In this document: piece after piece, positions 7,826 through 16,154 of the stretch
How positions within the stretch are numbered: the first letter of the stretch is position 1
Layout of the letters: the number at the start of each line of letters is the position of its first letter
From: Culturomica massiliensis
GTDB lineage: Bacteria; Bacteroidota; Bacteroidia; Bacteroidales; Marinifilaceae
Assembly (NCBI RefSeq): GCF_900091655.1
Contig: NZ_LT594621.1
Coordinates: forward strand, 3,306,532 to 3,370,531
Length of the DNA stretch: 64,000 nucleotides
Reading direction: 5' to 3'
The notes under the pieces: model-generated
The model's database searches: none
Told to the model about the DNA's origin: nothing
The model's input: the letters and a program-made list of their open reading frames with translations, nothing else
Translations under genes and position numbers: made by a program

Positions 7826-10228
7826 TTATTGTGTTAGTTTTTCTTCTCCGTGTTCGATGTGAAGTTTGGTTGTGTCGATGTCTTCTTCTTCATTGTAAAT
7901 TTGAAGTAAAGGCTCCCGGAATGTCTTGTTTGTAATGCTTTTTTCCAAGGTTAATAATAGGGATGGTAAAAGAATCAGATTGGCAAGCATGGCTGCAAAT
8001 AAAGTGATGGATGTGAGTAAACCGAGAGCAAAGGTTCCTCCGAAACTGGAAAGGCAGAAAATGCCGAAGCCAAAAAGTAAAATGATAGAGGTATAAATCA
8101 TACTTTGTCCTGTCTCTTTCAGCGCTAATACGACCGAAGAACGGATGCTCCAGTTCGTGGCTTGCAATTCCTGGCGGTATTTGGCCAGGTAATGTATCGT
8201 ATTGTCTACTGAAATACCGAAAGCGACACTGAATACCAGTATGGTGGAAGCCTTTATGGGTATGCCTGCATACCCCATAATGGCTGCCGTTATAATTTGC
8301 GGAATGATATTCGGAACGAGAGCAATCAGGACCATGCGCTTGCTTCTGAACATCCATGCCATAAAGCTGGCAATTAGTACGATAGCTAAAGCTAAGGAAG
8401 AAAAGAGGTTTTTAATCAGGTATTGATTGCCTTTGAAGAAAATAACACTGGAACCGGTGACACTGGTGTGGTGTTTGTCCGGTGGAAATATTTTTTCGAT
8501 GATTTTATATAAGGAATCCTCTTTGGCTTCCATTTTTTTCGTACCAATGTCTTTTACCCGGAAACTCAATCTGACTTCGCGCATTGTCGAATCGACAAAT
8601 GATTTGGCCATATCGTTCATCCCTCCGGTAGATTCCATCACATATTTCATGATGAAATTTTTGGTCATATTACTCGGGAGCTTATAGTAGGAAGCTTTAC
8701 CGTTGTAATAAGCCTGGTTGGCAAATTTAGCGGCTTCAACAACAGACAGCGCTTTCGAAAGGTCCGGGTCTTGGGATAGTTCTGTATTCAGTTGGTCGAG
8801 TTTTTCCAGATTACTAAGCTTAAATACCTGATTCGGTTTCAGAAAATCGATCGTCACTTCTAAAGGCATCAGACCGTCGAAGTTCGATTCGAAGAAAGCA
8901 AGATCTTGCCGGATCGGATCGGTTTCTTTCAAATCGTCTACCATGTATCCCGTTGTTTTCATACGGGTAATTCCATATATGCCGGCGATGACAAGGACAA
9001 TCGTTATGTAGTATATGATATTTCTCCGGTTCATGACGATGAACACCAATTTGTCGATCACTTCGTTGATGAAGGGATTGTACAAATGTTTCGTCTGTTT
9101 GGTGTCCGGTCTGGGAAGATAACTGAACACACTGGGAATCAGAATCAGACAAATGAGAAATACACAGGTAATACTGATGAATGCAATCAGACCGAATTCC
9201 ACCAATATGCGGCTCGACGTAATGACAAAAGTAGCAAACCCGGCAGCCGTCGTTAAGTTTGAAAGCAGGGAAGCGTTGCCTACTTTTTGTATCATGCGTT
9301 GCAGGGCTTTGATCTTATTCCCGTGGCGTACATATTCTGCATGATATTTATTGACCATATATACACAGTTCGGAATCCCGATCACAATCAGTAAAGGAGG
9401 CAGCATGGCCGTCAATAACGTGATTTTTGTACCCAATATCGCCATAAAACCGATGGCCCAGATGACGCTGATACCGATGATACCGACACAAAAACCGACG
9501 ATTCGGAAAGAACGGAAAAACAAATAGAGAATGACAGCCGTAATCAATAGCGATAAAAGGATGAACATATACATTTCGCTTTTGATATTTTCCGCATTGA
9601 TTACCCGGATATAAGGCATACCGGAATAATGCATTTTGAGATCGTGTTTGCCCGTGAAATGCCGGGTGATATCCAATACCTTCCGTACAAGCTCAACTCT
9701 GGCCGGGGAATTCATGACTTCTGCCGAAACGGTAATCATCATGTTATAAGTGTGCTTGTTCTTATTGATGAGAAGACCGTCGTAGAAAGGTAAATTTTCA
9801 GCAATAAATGCCAGGCTGTCGAGTTCTGCTTTGTTTTGGATACGTTTCGGGAAAATAGGAAAAACTTCGAATTTCCGCAGGTTCGTATTTTTGTGAAGAT
9901 TAAACGTATGGGTAATCGACATCAGCGCTGTTACCCCTTGCTGGGCTTTGATGCTATCCCCCATTGCAATCCAGTCGTTGATTTTTTCCAATTCGTAAAA
10001 ATTGGAATCCTGAATGGCAAATACCATGACATTACCTTCCTGTCCGAAGTTTTCCCTAAATCGGGTATAATCCAGATAAGCACTGTCGGTTTTCGGCAAT
10101 AGGTCTGCATTTTCATAGGACATCTGTACATTTCTGGCTTGAAATCCCATAAAGAGCGTAACGAGCAGAACGCCGATAATGAAAGCGACCCGGTTACGAA
10201 GAATAATCCCTGCTATCTTAGTCCACAT
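7826..10228 (-). CDS. RND-superfamily (MMPL-type) transporter
   Basis: 800 residues with the duplicated RND topology: an N-terminal membrane segment, an extracytoplasmic loop (~40-210), a bundle of about five helices (~215-375), then the same again in the second half (helix near 400, loop, helices ~620-770). Motifs such as GIPNCVYMVNKYHAE and FGISVDNTIHYLAKYR match the loops after TM4 and TM10 of MMPL/SSD exporters. The C-terminal tail is acidic. The substrate is unknown; homologues are usually described only as predicted exporters. It is transcribed alone. Confidence 0.85.
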   Translation of the reverse strand: MWTKIAGIILRNRVAFIIGVLLVTLFMGFQARNVQMSYENADLLPKTDSAYLDYTRFRENFGQEGNVMVFAIQDSNFYELEKINDWIAMGDSIKAQQGVTALMSITHTFNLHKNTNLRKFEVFPIFPKRIQNKAELDSLAFIAENLPFYDGLLINKNKHTYNMMITVSAEVMNSPARVELVRKVLDITRHFTGKHDLKMHYSGMPYIRVINAENIKSEMYMFILLSLLITAVILYLFFRSFRIVGFCVGIIGISVIWAIGFMAILGTKITLLTAMLPPLLIVIGIPNCVYMVNKYHAEYVRHGNKIKALQRMIQKVGNASLLSNLTTAAGFATFVITSSRILVEFGLIAFISITCVFLICLILIPSVFSYLPRPDTKQTKHLYNPFINEVIDKLVFIVMNRRNIIYYITIVLVIAGIYGITRMKTTGYMVDDLKETDPIRQDLAFFESNFDGLMPLEVTIDFLKPNQVFKLSNLEKLDQLNTELSQDPDLSKALSVVEAAKFANQAYYNGKASYYKLPSNMTKNFIMKYVMESTGGMNDMAKSFVDSTMREVRLSFRVKDIGTKKMEAKEDSLYKIIEKIFPPDKHHTSVTGSSVIFFKGNQYLIKNLFSSLALAIVLIASFMAWMFRSKRMVLIALVPNIIPQIITAAIMGYAGIPIKASTILVFSVAFGISVDNTIHYLAKYRQELQATNWSIRSSVVLALKETGQSMIYTSIILLFGFGIFCLSSFGGTFALGLLTSITLFAAMLANLILLPSLLLTLEKSITNKTFREPLLQIYNEEEDIDTTKLHIEHGEEKLTQ

Positions 10229-10296
10229 CTTGATTCAGAAATTCGAAATTAAAAATACTGCATCGAACTGACAAAGTTAACAAGAATATATCAAAG

Positions 10297-10620
10297 CTAT
10301 TGAATTTTAGGATTGTTTTTGTGTCTTTTTATGTCTCGGCTCGTTTTTTTGGCGAAATTCTCTTCCATAGCTTTTGTAAGATCGACTCCCGTTTGATTGG
10401 CCAGACAGGTAAGTACCCATAATACATCGGCCATCTCATCGGCCAGATTTTCCTTTTCGCCCGGTTTAAACGACTGTTCTCCGTATTTCCGTGCCATCAC
10501 CCGTGCCAGTTCCCCCACTTCTTCCGTTAAAATGGTCATATTCGTCAGTTCGTTAAAATACCGGACCCCGTATTCTTTGATCCATCGGTCGACTTTTTCC
10601 TGAAGTTCTTTTAGTTCCAT
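10297..10620 (-). CDS. MazG-like nucleotide pyrophosphohydrolase
   Basis: 107 residues, a single all-alpha NTP pyrophosphohydrolase domain. The metal-binding helices EEVGELARVMARKYGE and ENLADEMADVLWVLTCLAN give the E-x-x-E...E-x-x-D pattern of the MazG/dUTPase superfamily. It probably hydrolyses non-canonical or excess (d)NTPs. It lies 57 bases downstream of dtd on the same strand; both are proofreading or 'house-cleaning' enzymes, so an operon is plausible. Confidence 0.88.
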   Translation of the reverse strand: MELKELQEKVDRWIKEYGVRYFNELTNMTILTEEVGELARVMARKYGEQSFKPGEKENLADEMADVLWVLTCLANQTGVDLTKAMEENFAKKTSRDIKRHKNNPKIQ

Positions 10621-10677
10621 CGTATTGTTGTTTTGAAAAACTGAAAATTTGCAAATGATTTTTTTAGCTTTAAATTT

Positions 10678-11130
10678 TTATATCCTGTTTTTAGAATCGA
10701 TAATGATAGTTACCGGACCGTTATTGATTAATTCAACTTTCATGTCGGCGCCGAATACGCCTGATTTAATTTCTTTTTGCATTTCTTCGCACAGTTTTTG
10801 CACGAATTTTTCATACAAAGGAATGGATATATCCGGATGAGCGGCATCGATATAGGACGGACGGTTGCCTTTTTTGGTACGGGCCATTAAAGTAAACTGG
10901 CTGACGGCGAGTATTTCCCCTCCGTCTTCTTTGATGGATTTGTTCATGACTCCGTTTTCATCGTCGAAAATCCGGAGGTTACAGATTTTCCCGGAAAGCC
11001 ATTCGATATCTTCGGCTGTATCGTCTGCCTGAATGCCGACCAGAATCATCATACCCTTTTTAATTGCGGAATACACTTGTCCGTCGATGGTTACGCTTGC
11101 CTGTAATACCCGTTGTATAACTACTTTCAT
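10678..11130 (-). CDS. dtd: D-aminoacyl-tRNA deacylase
   Basis: 150 residues, the normal DTD length. The two active-site signatures are present: SQFTLMARTKKGNRPSY and the C-terminal NNGPVTIIID, where the Gly-Pro sits in the chiral proofreading site. It removes D-amino acids from mischarged tRNAs. It is upstream of the MazG-like gene on the same strand. Confidence 0.97.
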   Translation of the reverse strand: MKVVIQRVLQASVTIDGQVYSAIKKGMMILVGIQADDTAEDIEWLSGKICNLRIFDDENGVMNKSIKEDGGEILAVSQFTLMARTKKGNRPSYIDAAHPDISIPLYEKFVQKLCEEMQKEIKSGVFGADMKVELINNGPVTIIIDSKNRI

Positions 11131-11154
11131 TGTCTGTTTTGATTTTAGATTGAA

Positions 11155-11187
11155 TTTATAAAAAAGAACCGGGTTTTCCGGTTCTTT
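11155..11187 (-). terminator. rho-independent terminator after the Fic pseudogene
   Basis: A perfect 10-bp stem, AAAGAACCGG / CCGGTTCTTT, followed on the minus strand by a run of six T. It insulates dtd from minus-strand transcription coming from the Fic remnant. Confidence 0.8.
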
Positions 11188-11231
11188 CCGATTGTAGTGA
11201 AACCGGAAAATAAAACCGGATTATATGCCGT

Positions 11232-11575
11232 TTATTTTCTGTTATTTATGTCGGTTTTGAAAAATCGGGGATGGATAAATCTGCCTGTCCTGCCATTTCC
11301 ATCCAAAAAAGGGTGTATGGTCTCAAATTGGTAATGTATAAGAGCAATTTTCAACAATTCAGGAAAACAGATGGTTTCATCTCGTTTATCCAAAGGAGCA
11401 TCTTGTTTCGCCAATAAGGCTTCTTCCACACTAGTCTGTGTTCCCTCTATTTTAGAAGATTGTGTCGCTTCCTTTATCACGTGCATACCGATAAAAAGGT
11501 CGATGTTGAGGATATGTTCGGAGTGCATATATAATAACCTTGGTTTATCTCAGCTCCTGCTTTAAAATCTTTCAT
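11232..11575 (-). pseudogene. Fic-family AMP-transferase, internally deleted remnant
   Basis: Three collinear pieces of a Fic protein remain. A first fragment begins at 11575 (MKDFKAGAEINQGYY) in another frame. The second, from the ATG at 11528, carries the class II inhibitory motif SSKIEG (S-x-x-x-E-G). The third carries the catalytic core HPFLDGNGRTGR. The stretch DKRDE runs straight into FPELLKIALIHYQ, whereas intact relatives have roughly 80 residues between them; another ~35 residues are missing between the first two pieces, and the protein stops soon after the catalytic loop. Sizes of the missing parts are from memory of the family. It is a dead gene, 410 bases downstream of tRNA-Arg on the same strand. 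Confidence 0.8.
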
Positions 11576-11985
11576 AATCTGATTACTGAAATATCTAATT
11601 CCAATATATTCTCCAAAATTAAACAAAGCATGCCTTATTCCAAATTTAAGGCAAAAATTAAAATAACGAATTTATATATTCTAATATTCTATTCGAAATT
11701 AAAAGAAGAGGAATACTTATTTTTATTCTATATTATATTTTGAATTAGGCTTATAGTCATTTCCCTATATACAATGAATCATTCCCAAAGCATTCATATT
11801 TTAGAAAGTAGCCAATTGGGACGTCTGTAAACGATATACATTCTTTTCAAAACGGGGGACGGATAAGGGACGGAAATTAAAAAAACAAGAGAAAACAAAG
11901 CAAAAACACCTTTTGAAAATTTCAGCTGATTTGCTGTTTTTCAGATGTTTATTTGTTTTTATTTTCTCTTGTTTTCAAGGATTTG
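11576..11985. other. non-coding stretch between Fic remnant and tRNA-Arg
   Basis: About 410 bases, AT-rich in its first half, with no supportable gene. It contains the doubled motif GGGACGG at 11852-11874 and the long hairpin at 11882-11975. It looks like leftover DNA from the same insertion that brought the Fic gene, but no attachment-site duplication of the tRNA end could be found here. Confidence 0.5.
11882..11975. repeat. long imperfect hairpin beside tRNA-Arg
   Basis: Outer arms AAAACAAGAGAAAA (11882-11895) and its perfect complement (11962-11975); inner arms around 11914-11927 and 11932-11944 pair again (TGAAAA...CAGC). Read from the tRNA on the minus strand it ends in a run of T, so it could serve as the tRNA terminator, although it is much longer than needed for that. 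Confidence 0.7.
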
Positions 11986-12057
11986 TAGCCGAGCCGGGAA
12001 TCGAACCCGAATTTAAAGTTTAGGAAACTTCCGTTCTATCCATTGAACTACTCAGCC
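11986..12057 (-). tRNA. tRNA-Arg (anticodon CCU)
   Basis: 72-nt cloverleaf. The acceptor stem GGCTGAG/CTCGGCT has G-U pairs and discriminator A. The anticodon stem GAAGT/ACTTT encloses the loop TTCCTAA, giving anticodon CCU for the AGG codon. The T-arm TCGGG-TTCGATT-CCCGG is intact. The CCA end is not encoded. A TACTTTTG box 12 bases upstream is the likely promoter. Confidence 0.95.
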
Positions 12058-12069
12058 AGTTTTCCCGGG

Positions 12070-12077
12070 CAAAAGTA
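12070..12077 (-). promoter_or_regulatory. -7 element of tRNA-Arg
   Basis: Minus-strand TACTTTTG fits TAnnTTTG and ends 12 bases before the tRNA 5' end. No clear -33 element. Confidence 0.5.
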
Positions 12078-12219
12078 ACAAATTAATTGAAAATGGAGAA
12101 TTGAAAATTAAAAATTTGCCTGTTATTCCGGTAAATTGGGCCGGAATTTAAAATTAAAAATTCAAAATCTGAAATAACAGTCTACTTTTTTATAATTTAG
12201 CCCCTTTATAAAAGGAAAG

Positions 12220-13197
12220 ATGATGTATACACTAGAAGAACTCAGGGAAATCATTAAGGCAGAATTTGCCAGACAGGAATATGTGGAGAAACCTTATTCT
12301 TTGTTTGAACCGATAAAATACATTTTGGAAGACGGAGGTAAGCGCTTGCGTCCGGTGTTGACGTTAATGGCCTATAATTTGTATCGTGACGATATCGGGA
12401 AAGCTTTGAAGTCTGCAATAGGTATTGAAATTTTCCATAATTATACCTTATTACACGACGATGTGATGGACGATGCGGAGTTGCGCCGGGGGCGTCTTAC
12501 GGTGCATAAGAAATGGAACAGTAATGTGGCGATATTGAGTGGGGATGCGGCGGCGATAACCGCTTATAAATATATTGAGAATTGCGAAGATAAGTATTTG
12601 CGGCAGGTAATTGACGGTTTTAACCAGGTGGCAATGGATGTCTGTAAAGGGCAGCAATATGATATGGAATTCGAGAGCCGGAATGATGTCACGGAAGAAG
12701 AGTATATCCATATGATTTATCTGAAAACTTCTGTTTTGATTGCCGGTAGTTTGCGGCACGGGGCTTTAATAGCGGGGGCACCGGCCCATGAATACAATGC
12801 TTTGTATGATTTCGGAGGCTATCTGGGACTGGTGTTTCAATTGCAGGATGATTTTCTGGATGTGTATGGGGATGTGGCTGAATTCGGGAAAAAGATCGGA
12901 GGAGATATCCTGGAGAATAAGAAAACCTATCTTTTAATAAAGGCTTTGGAACAGGCGGGAGAGGAAGAAAAAGCCCGTTTGTGGGAATGGTTGAATAATA
13001 AAAATGCCGATCCCGGAGAAAAGATCAAAGCCGTGACAGAGATTTATAACCGGCTTCAGGTGCCGGAGCTGACCCGGTGCACCATCGATTTGTACCTGGA
13101 AAAAAGCCGGGAAGCTTTACGAAAAGTGGAAGTGCCTGAAGAACGCAAAGCCGGTTTTTATGAGATGATCGATTACATTTGCGAAAGAAAGAAATAA
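12220..13197 (+). CDS. polyprenyl (isoprenoid) diphosphate synthase
   Basis: 325 residues. Trans-prenyltransferase with both aspartate-rich motifs: the first in LLHDDVMDDAELRRG (DDVMD) and the second in LQDDFLDVYGD, plus GGKRLRPVL near the N-terminus that binds the homoallylic diphosphate. It condenses IPP with allylic diphosphates; chain length (farnesyl, geranylgeranyl or octaprenyl) cannot be fixed from motifs alone. The small residues before the first Asp motif (NYTLLHDDVM) suggest a medium or long product. dCMP deaminase follows after 6 bases. Confidence 0.93.
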   Translation: MMYTLEELREIIKAEFARQEYVEKPYSLFEPIKYILEDGGKRLRPVLTLMAYNLYRDDIGKALKSAIGIEIFHNYTLLHDDVMDDAELRRGRLTVHKKWNSNVAILSGDAAAITAYKYIENCEDKYLRQVIDGFNQVAMDVCKGQQYDMEFESRNDVTEEEYIHMIYLKTSVLIAGSLRHGALIAGAPAHEYNALYDFGGYLGLVFQLQDDFLDVYGDVAEFGKKIGGDILENKKTYLLIKALEQAGEEEKARLWEWLNNKNADPGEKIKAVTEIYNRLQVPELTRCTIDLYLEKSREALRKVEVPEERKAGFYEMIDYICERKK

Positions 13198-13203
13198 TAT
13201 TCT

Positions 13204-13641
13204 ATGAGCGAACAGGGAAAATTAAAGCAATTGGACGAACGCTATTTGCGGATGGCTCGTATATGGGCAGAGAACTCCTATTGCAAACGCCGTCAGGTTG
13301 GCGCACTTATTGTAAAGGATAAATCGATTATCTCCGACGGATATAACGGTACTCCTTCCGGTTTCGAAAATATTTGTGAGGATGATACCAACCGCACAAA
13401 ACCTTATGTACTGCATGCCGAAGCCAATGCCATTACCAAGGTTGCGAAATCGAGTAACAGTAGTGAGGGAGCTACCTTGTACGTAACGGCTTCTCCTTGT
13501 ATCGAATGTGCAAAGCTGATCATACAGGCCGGAATCCGTAGGGTGGTTTACTCGGAAGTGTACCATTGTGCAGATGGTCTGGAACTTTTGAAAAAGGCCG
13601 GTATACAGGTTGATTTTGTAGAAATAGAGGAATGTGAATAA
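13204..13641 (+). CDS. dCMP deaminase / ComEB-type cytidylate deaminase
   Basis: 145 residues. Zinc-dependent deaminase with the active-site HAEANAI (zinc His and catalytic Glu) and PCIECAKLI (two zinc Cys). It converts dCMP to dUMP for thymidylate synthesis. It starts 6 bases after the prenyltransferase and ends 32 bases before the CtpA-like protease, so the three genes form a likely operon, the same order seen in several Bacteroidales. Confidence 0.93.
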   Translation: MSEQGKLKQLDERYLRMARIWAENSYCKRRQVGALIVKDKSIISDGYNGTPSGFENICEDDTNRTKPYVLHAEANAITKVAKSSNSSEGATLYVTASPCIECAKLIIQAGIRRVVYSEVYHCADGLELLKKAGIQVDFVEIEECE

Positions 13642-13673
13642 TAAAAGGAAATGAATAACTAAGGATTGGAACA

Positions 13674-15269
13674 ATGTATAAAAATAATCTGAAAATGATT
13701 TTGACACCGGTGATTATTGCACTGGCTGTTGTTGCGGGGATGTTTATCAACTCTCTTTTTATCCGGAAGGATTTCCATAATAAGCAGGAATTGTTTTTGC
13801 CGGTTCAGGGCAGTAAGTTGGATATGGTGCTGAATATGGTCGATCATTCTTATGTGGATAGTGTCGATATCCGGAAAATAGAAGAGGAAGCAATCGGAGG
13901 CATTATCAAGGATCTGGACCCTCATACGGTTTATATTCCTGCCCGGGAAATGGAACGGGTGAATGAAGATATGCAAGGGAATTTCGGAGGCATCGGCGTA
14001 CAGTTTTATAAATTCCGTGATACGGTGACAGTTATCAAAGTTGTGCCCGGAGGCCCTTCTGAGGAAGCCGGTGTACAGGACGGAGACCGGATTGTGAAAG
14101 TGAACGATACGGTTGTTGCCGGAGTTAAAATGAATGACAGCCGGATTATGGGAATGTTACGGGGCGAGCTGGGTACGGATGTGAATGTAACATTGGTACG
14201 TCGCGGAGCGGGCCAGCCGATTGAGAAAACCATTACGCGGGGAAGTATTCCGGTAAAAAGTGTCGATGTCGCTTATATGGTGAACGATACTACCGGTTAT
14301 GTGAAGGTAAATACATTCGGGATGAATACCTATGATGAATTTATGGCTGCTTTGAAAAGCCTGGAAAATCAGGGTATGAAAAAATTAATTGTCGATCTAC
14401 GGAGTAATGTCGGCGGTATATTGCCCATAGCCATCAAAATGATCAATGAATTTCTGCCTGCCCAGAGTTTGATTTTGTACACCCAGGGAAAAGCTTCTCC
14501 CCGGTCTGACTATTATTCAAACGGTAAGGGCAGTTATCAGCAATTACCTTTGGTAATTATGATTGATGAAAACAGTGCTTCGGCCAGTGAGATTTTTGCC
14601 GGGGCCATTCAGGATAACGACCGGGGTACAATTGTGGGACGTCGTTCGTTCGGTAAAGGGTTGGTACAGGAGCAGCGGATTCTTCCTGACGGATCGGCAT
14701 TGCGGTTGACGGTAGCCCGTTATTATATTCCTTCCGGGCGTTCAATACAACGGCCTTACGATAAAGGAAAGAATGAGTATTACGGTGATCTTAGCAATCG
14801 GATCAGACACGGTGAACTGGAAGAAAAGGACAGTATTCATTTCGATGAAAAACTCAAGTACCAGACACTTGGAGGAAGAACCGTATACGGTGGCGGTGGA
14901 ATTATGCCTGATGTATTTGTTCCCGTCGATACGAATGGAGTTTCGAAATACCTGATTGATTTACGGCGTACGATGTTGTTGTATGATTACACCTTTGATT
15001 TTATGGATCGTCACCGTGCGGATTTGAAGGATATGAAAGATTACAAGGAAATATTGGCTTATCTTAAAAAGTTTGATCTTGTCGGAGATATGGCCGATTA
15101 TGCTGCAAAGAACGGATTGAAGCGGGATAATAAAGGGATGCGTGAATCTTACGAGATTATCCGGACCAATCTGGAGGCTTATATTGCCCGGGATGTGTTG
15201 GATAATGACGGTCTTTATCCCGTTTTCGGAAGAATAGACACAACCTTACAACGGGCCGTGAAAGAATGA
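13674..15269 (+). CDS. C-terminal processing (S41) peptidase with PDZ domain
   Basis: 531 residues. An N-terminal membrane anchor (residues ~6-25) precedes a helical region, a PDZ domain (~100-170, with FGGIGVQF and PGGPSEEAGVQDGDRIV) and the S41 catalytic core. The nucleophile Ser lies in ENSASASEIFAGAIQD and the general-base Lys in SFGKGLVQEQ. A C-terminal helical extension of ~130 residues follows. It cleaves exported proteins near their C-termini in the periplasm. A strong terminator follows immediately. Confidence 0.93.
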   Translation: MYKNNLKMILTPVIIALAVVAGMFINSLFIRKDFHNKQELFLPVQGSKLDMVLNMVDHSYVDSVDIRKIEEEAIGGIIKDLDPHTVYIPAREMERVNEDMQGNFGGIGVQFYKFRDTVTVIKVVPGGPSEEAGVQDGDRIVKVNDTVVAGVKMNDSRIMGMLRGELGTDVNVTLVRRGAGQPIEKTITRGSIPVKSVDVAYMVNDTTGYVKVNTFGMNTYDEFMAALKSLENQGMKKLIVDLRSNVGGILPIAIKMINEFLPAQSLILYTQGKASPRSDYYSNGKGSYQQLPLVIMIDENSASASEIFAGAIQDNDRGTIVGRRSFGKGLVQEQRILPDGSALRLTVARYYIPSGRSIQRPYDKGKNEYYGDLSNRIRHGELEEKDSIHFDEKLKYQTLGGRTVYGGGGIMPDVFVPVDTNGVSKYLIDLRRTMLLYDYTFDFMDRHRADLKDMKDYKEILAYLKKFDLVGDMADYAAKNGLKRDNKGMRESYEIIRTNLEAYIARDVLDNDGLYPVFGRIDTTLQRAVKE

Positions 15270-15274
15270 TGTTG

Positions 15275-15312
15275 ATCCCCTGAAATCAAACGGTTGGTTT
15301 CAGGGGATTTTT
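15275..15312 (+). terminator. terminator after the CtpA-like operon
   Basis: 11-bp stem ATCCCCTGAAA / TTTCAGGGGAT followed by a short T run, five bases after the stop codon. Confidence 0.8.
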
Positions 15313-15510
15313 GATTTACGATCTTTTTACCCGCCGATTTCGCTGATTTACTCATTTGTGATTTTGAGTAAGGGGGGCGGAATGATCTGGGAAAGATTTG
15401 GAATCGGGGTAAAAGGATTTTTAATTTATGATTTACGATTGGTGAATTCGGAACTGAATCGTAGCCGCGTATCAGGTTGAACCAGAATCGTAAATCAACA
15501 ATCAAAAACA
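15309..15510 (+). repeat. dispersed intergenic repeat, copy 1
   Basis: Bounded by GATTTTTGATTTACGATC on the left and AATCGTAAATCAACAATCA on the right. The right 40 bases (ATCAGGTTGAACCAGAATCG) nearly match copy 2 at 30967-31000. An inner ATTTATGATTTACGATT sits at 15424-15440. It fills the gap between two convergent genes. See the copies at 30825, 33755, 36314 and 37075. Confidence 0.7.
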
Positions 15511-15514
15511 TATA

Positions 15515-16033
15515 TTACTGCAATAACCGGTCGATCACTTCGGTCATTTCTTTGAATTCTGCCGGATCGTAAAGCCGGGTGAGGTAGACGATTTTTCCGG
15601 TTTTGTCGATGATTATATTGCGGGTGACACCGGCATTTCTGGCTGCGAAAGCATAGAAAGATTTACCTTCTGAATCTAATGTCAGGGGATAAGTAATTTT
15701 TAGGTCCTGGGCGAATTTCTTTGTTTTTTCTGCATTTTCTTTCAGATCGATGCCGATGAGGGCAAATTTCGGATTGTTTTTATGTTTTTGCCAGATGTCT
15801 TTTTCAATGAAAGGCATTTCTTTCCGGCATACTCCGCACCAACTGGCTGTAAATTGCAGCATGACGATTTTGCCCCGGAAATCAGACAGTTTTTTTACAC
15901 TGCCGTCGAGGTAATGAATATCGATGTCCGGCGCCATATCTCCGACTTTAACCAAATACCCGCGGTCGTCATTCTGCGCTTTCAATACCGGACATAAGAG
16001 AATAAAAGATAAAAAGAATAATAAAGTTTTCAT
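15515..16033 (-). CDS. TlpA-like thiol-disulfide oxidoreductase, secreted
   Basis: 172 residues: signal peptide (MKTLLFFLSFILLCPVLKA), then a thioredoxin fold of the AhpC/TSA-Redoxin type with active site WCGVC in TASWCGVCRKEMPFIE, and the cis-proline region later in the chain (GVTRNIIIDKTG). It probably keeps exported cysteine proteins reduced, for example in cytochrome c maturation. It is transcribed toward the repeat at 15309-15510 and is divergent from the Dus gene. Confidence 0.85.
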   Translation of the reverse strand: MKTLLFFLSFILLCPVLKAQNDDRGYLVKVGDMAPDIDIHYLDGSVKKLSDFRGKIVMLQFTASWCGVCRKEMPFIEKDIWQKHKNNPKFALIGIDLKENAEKTKKFAQDLKITYPLTLDSEGKSFYAFAARNAGVTRNIIIDKTGKIVYLTRLYDPAEFKEMTEVIDRLLQ

Positions 16034-16154
16034 AGGACGTGAACGATAATGGTTTATGCTGCTAAGTTACAATTTGTTTTTAAAATTGGGAGCCGGAAAA
16101 GGGTTTTAGGAATATATGCAGCCATAAATCGAAATTTAAACCTATTTTTGCGGC

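Noticed and set aside
11150..11232. Search for a tRNA-Arg 3' end duplication next to the Fic remnant
   Set aside because: Only short CCGG-rich matches were found, explained by the terminator; no convincing attachment-site copy.
11540..11743. Plus-strand frame over the Fic remnant's upstream gap
   Set aside because: It overlaps the antisense Fic remnant and ends in AT-rich DNA without protein-like composition.
12090..12190. AATTGAAAATTAAAAATT-rich stretch near tRNA-Arg as another repeat copy
   Set aside because: It lacks the GATTTACGAT ends and inner segment; simple AT-rich sequence common in this genome.
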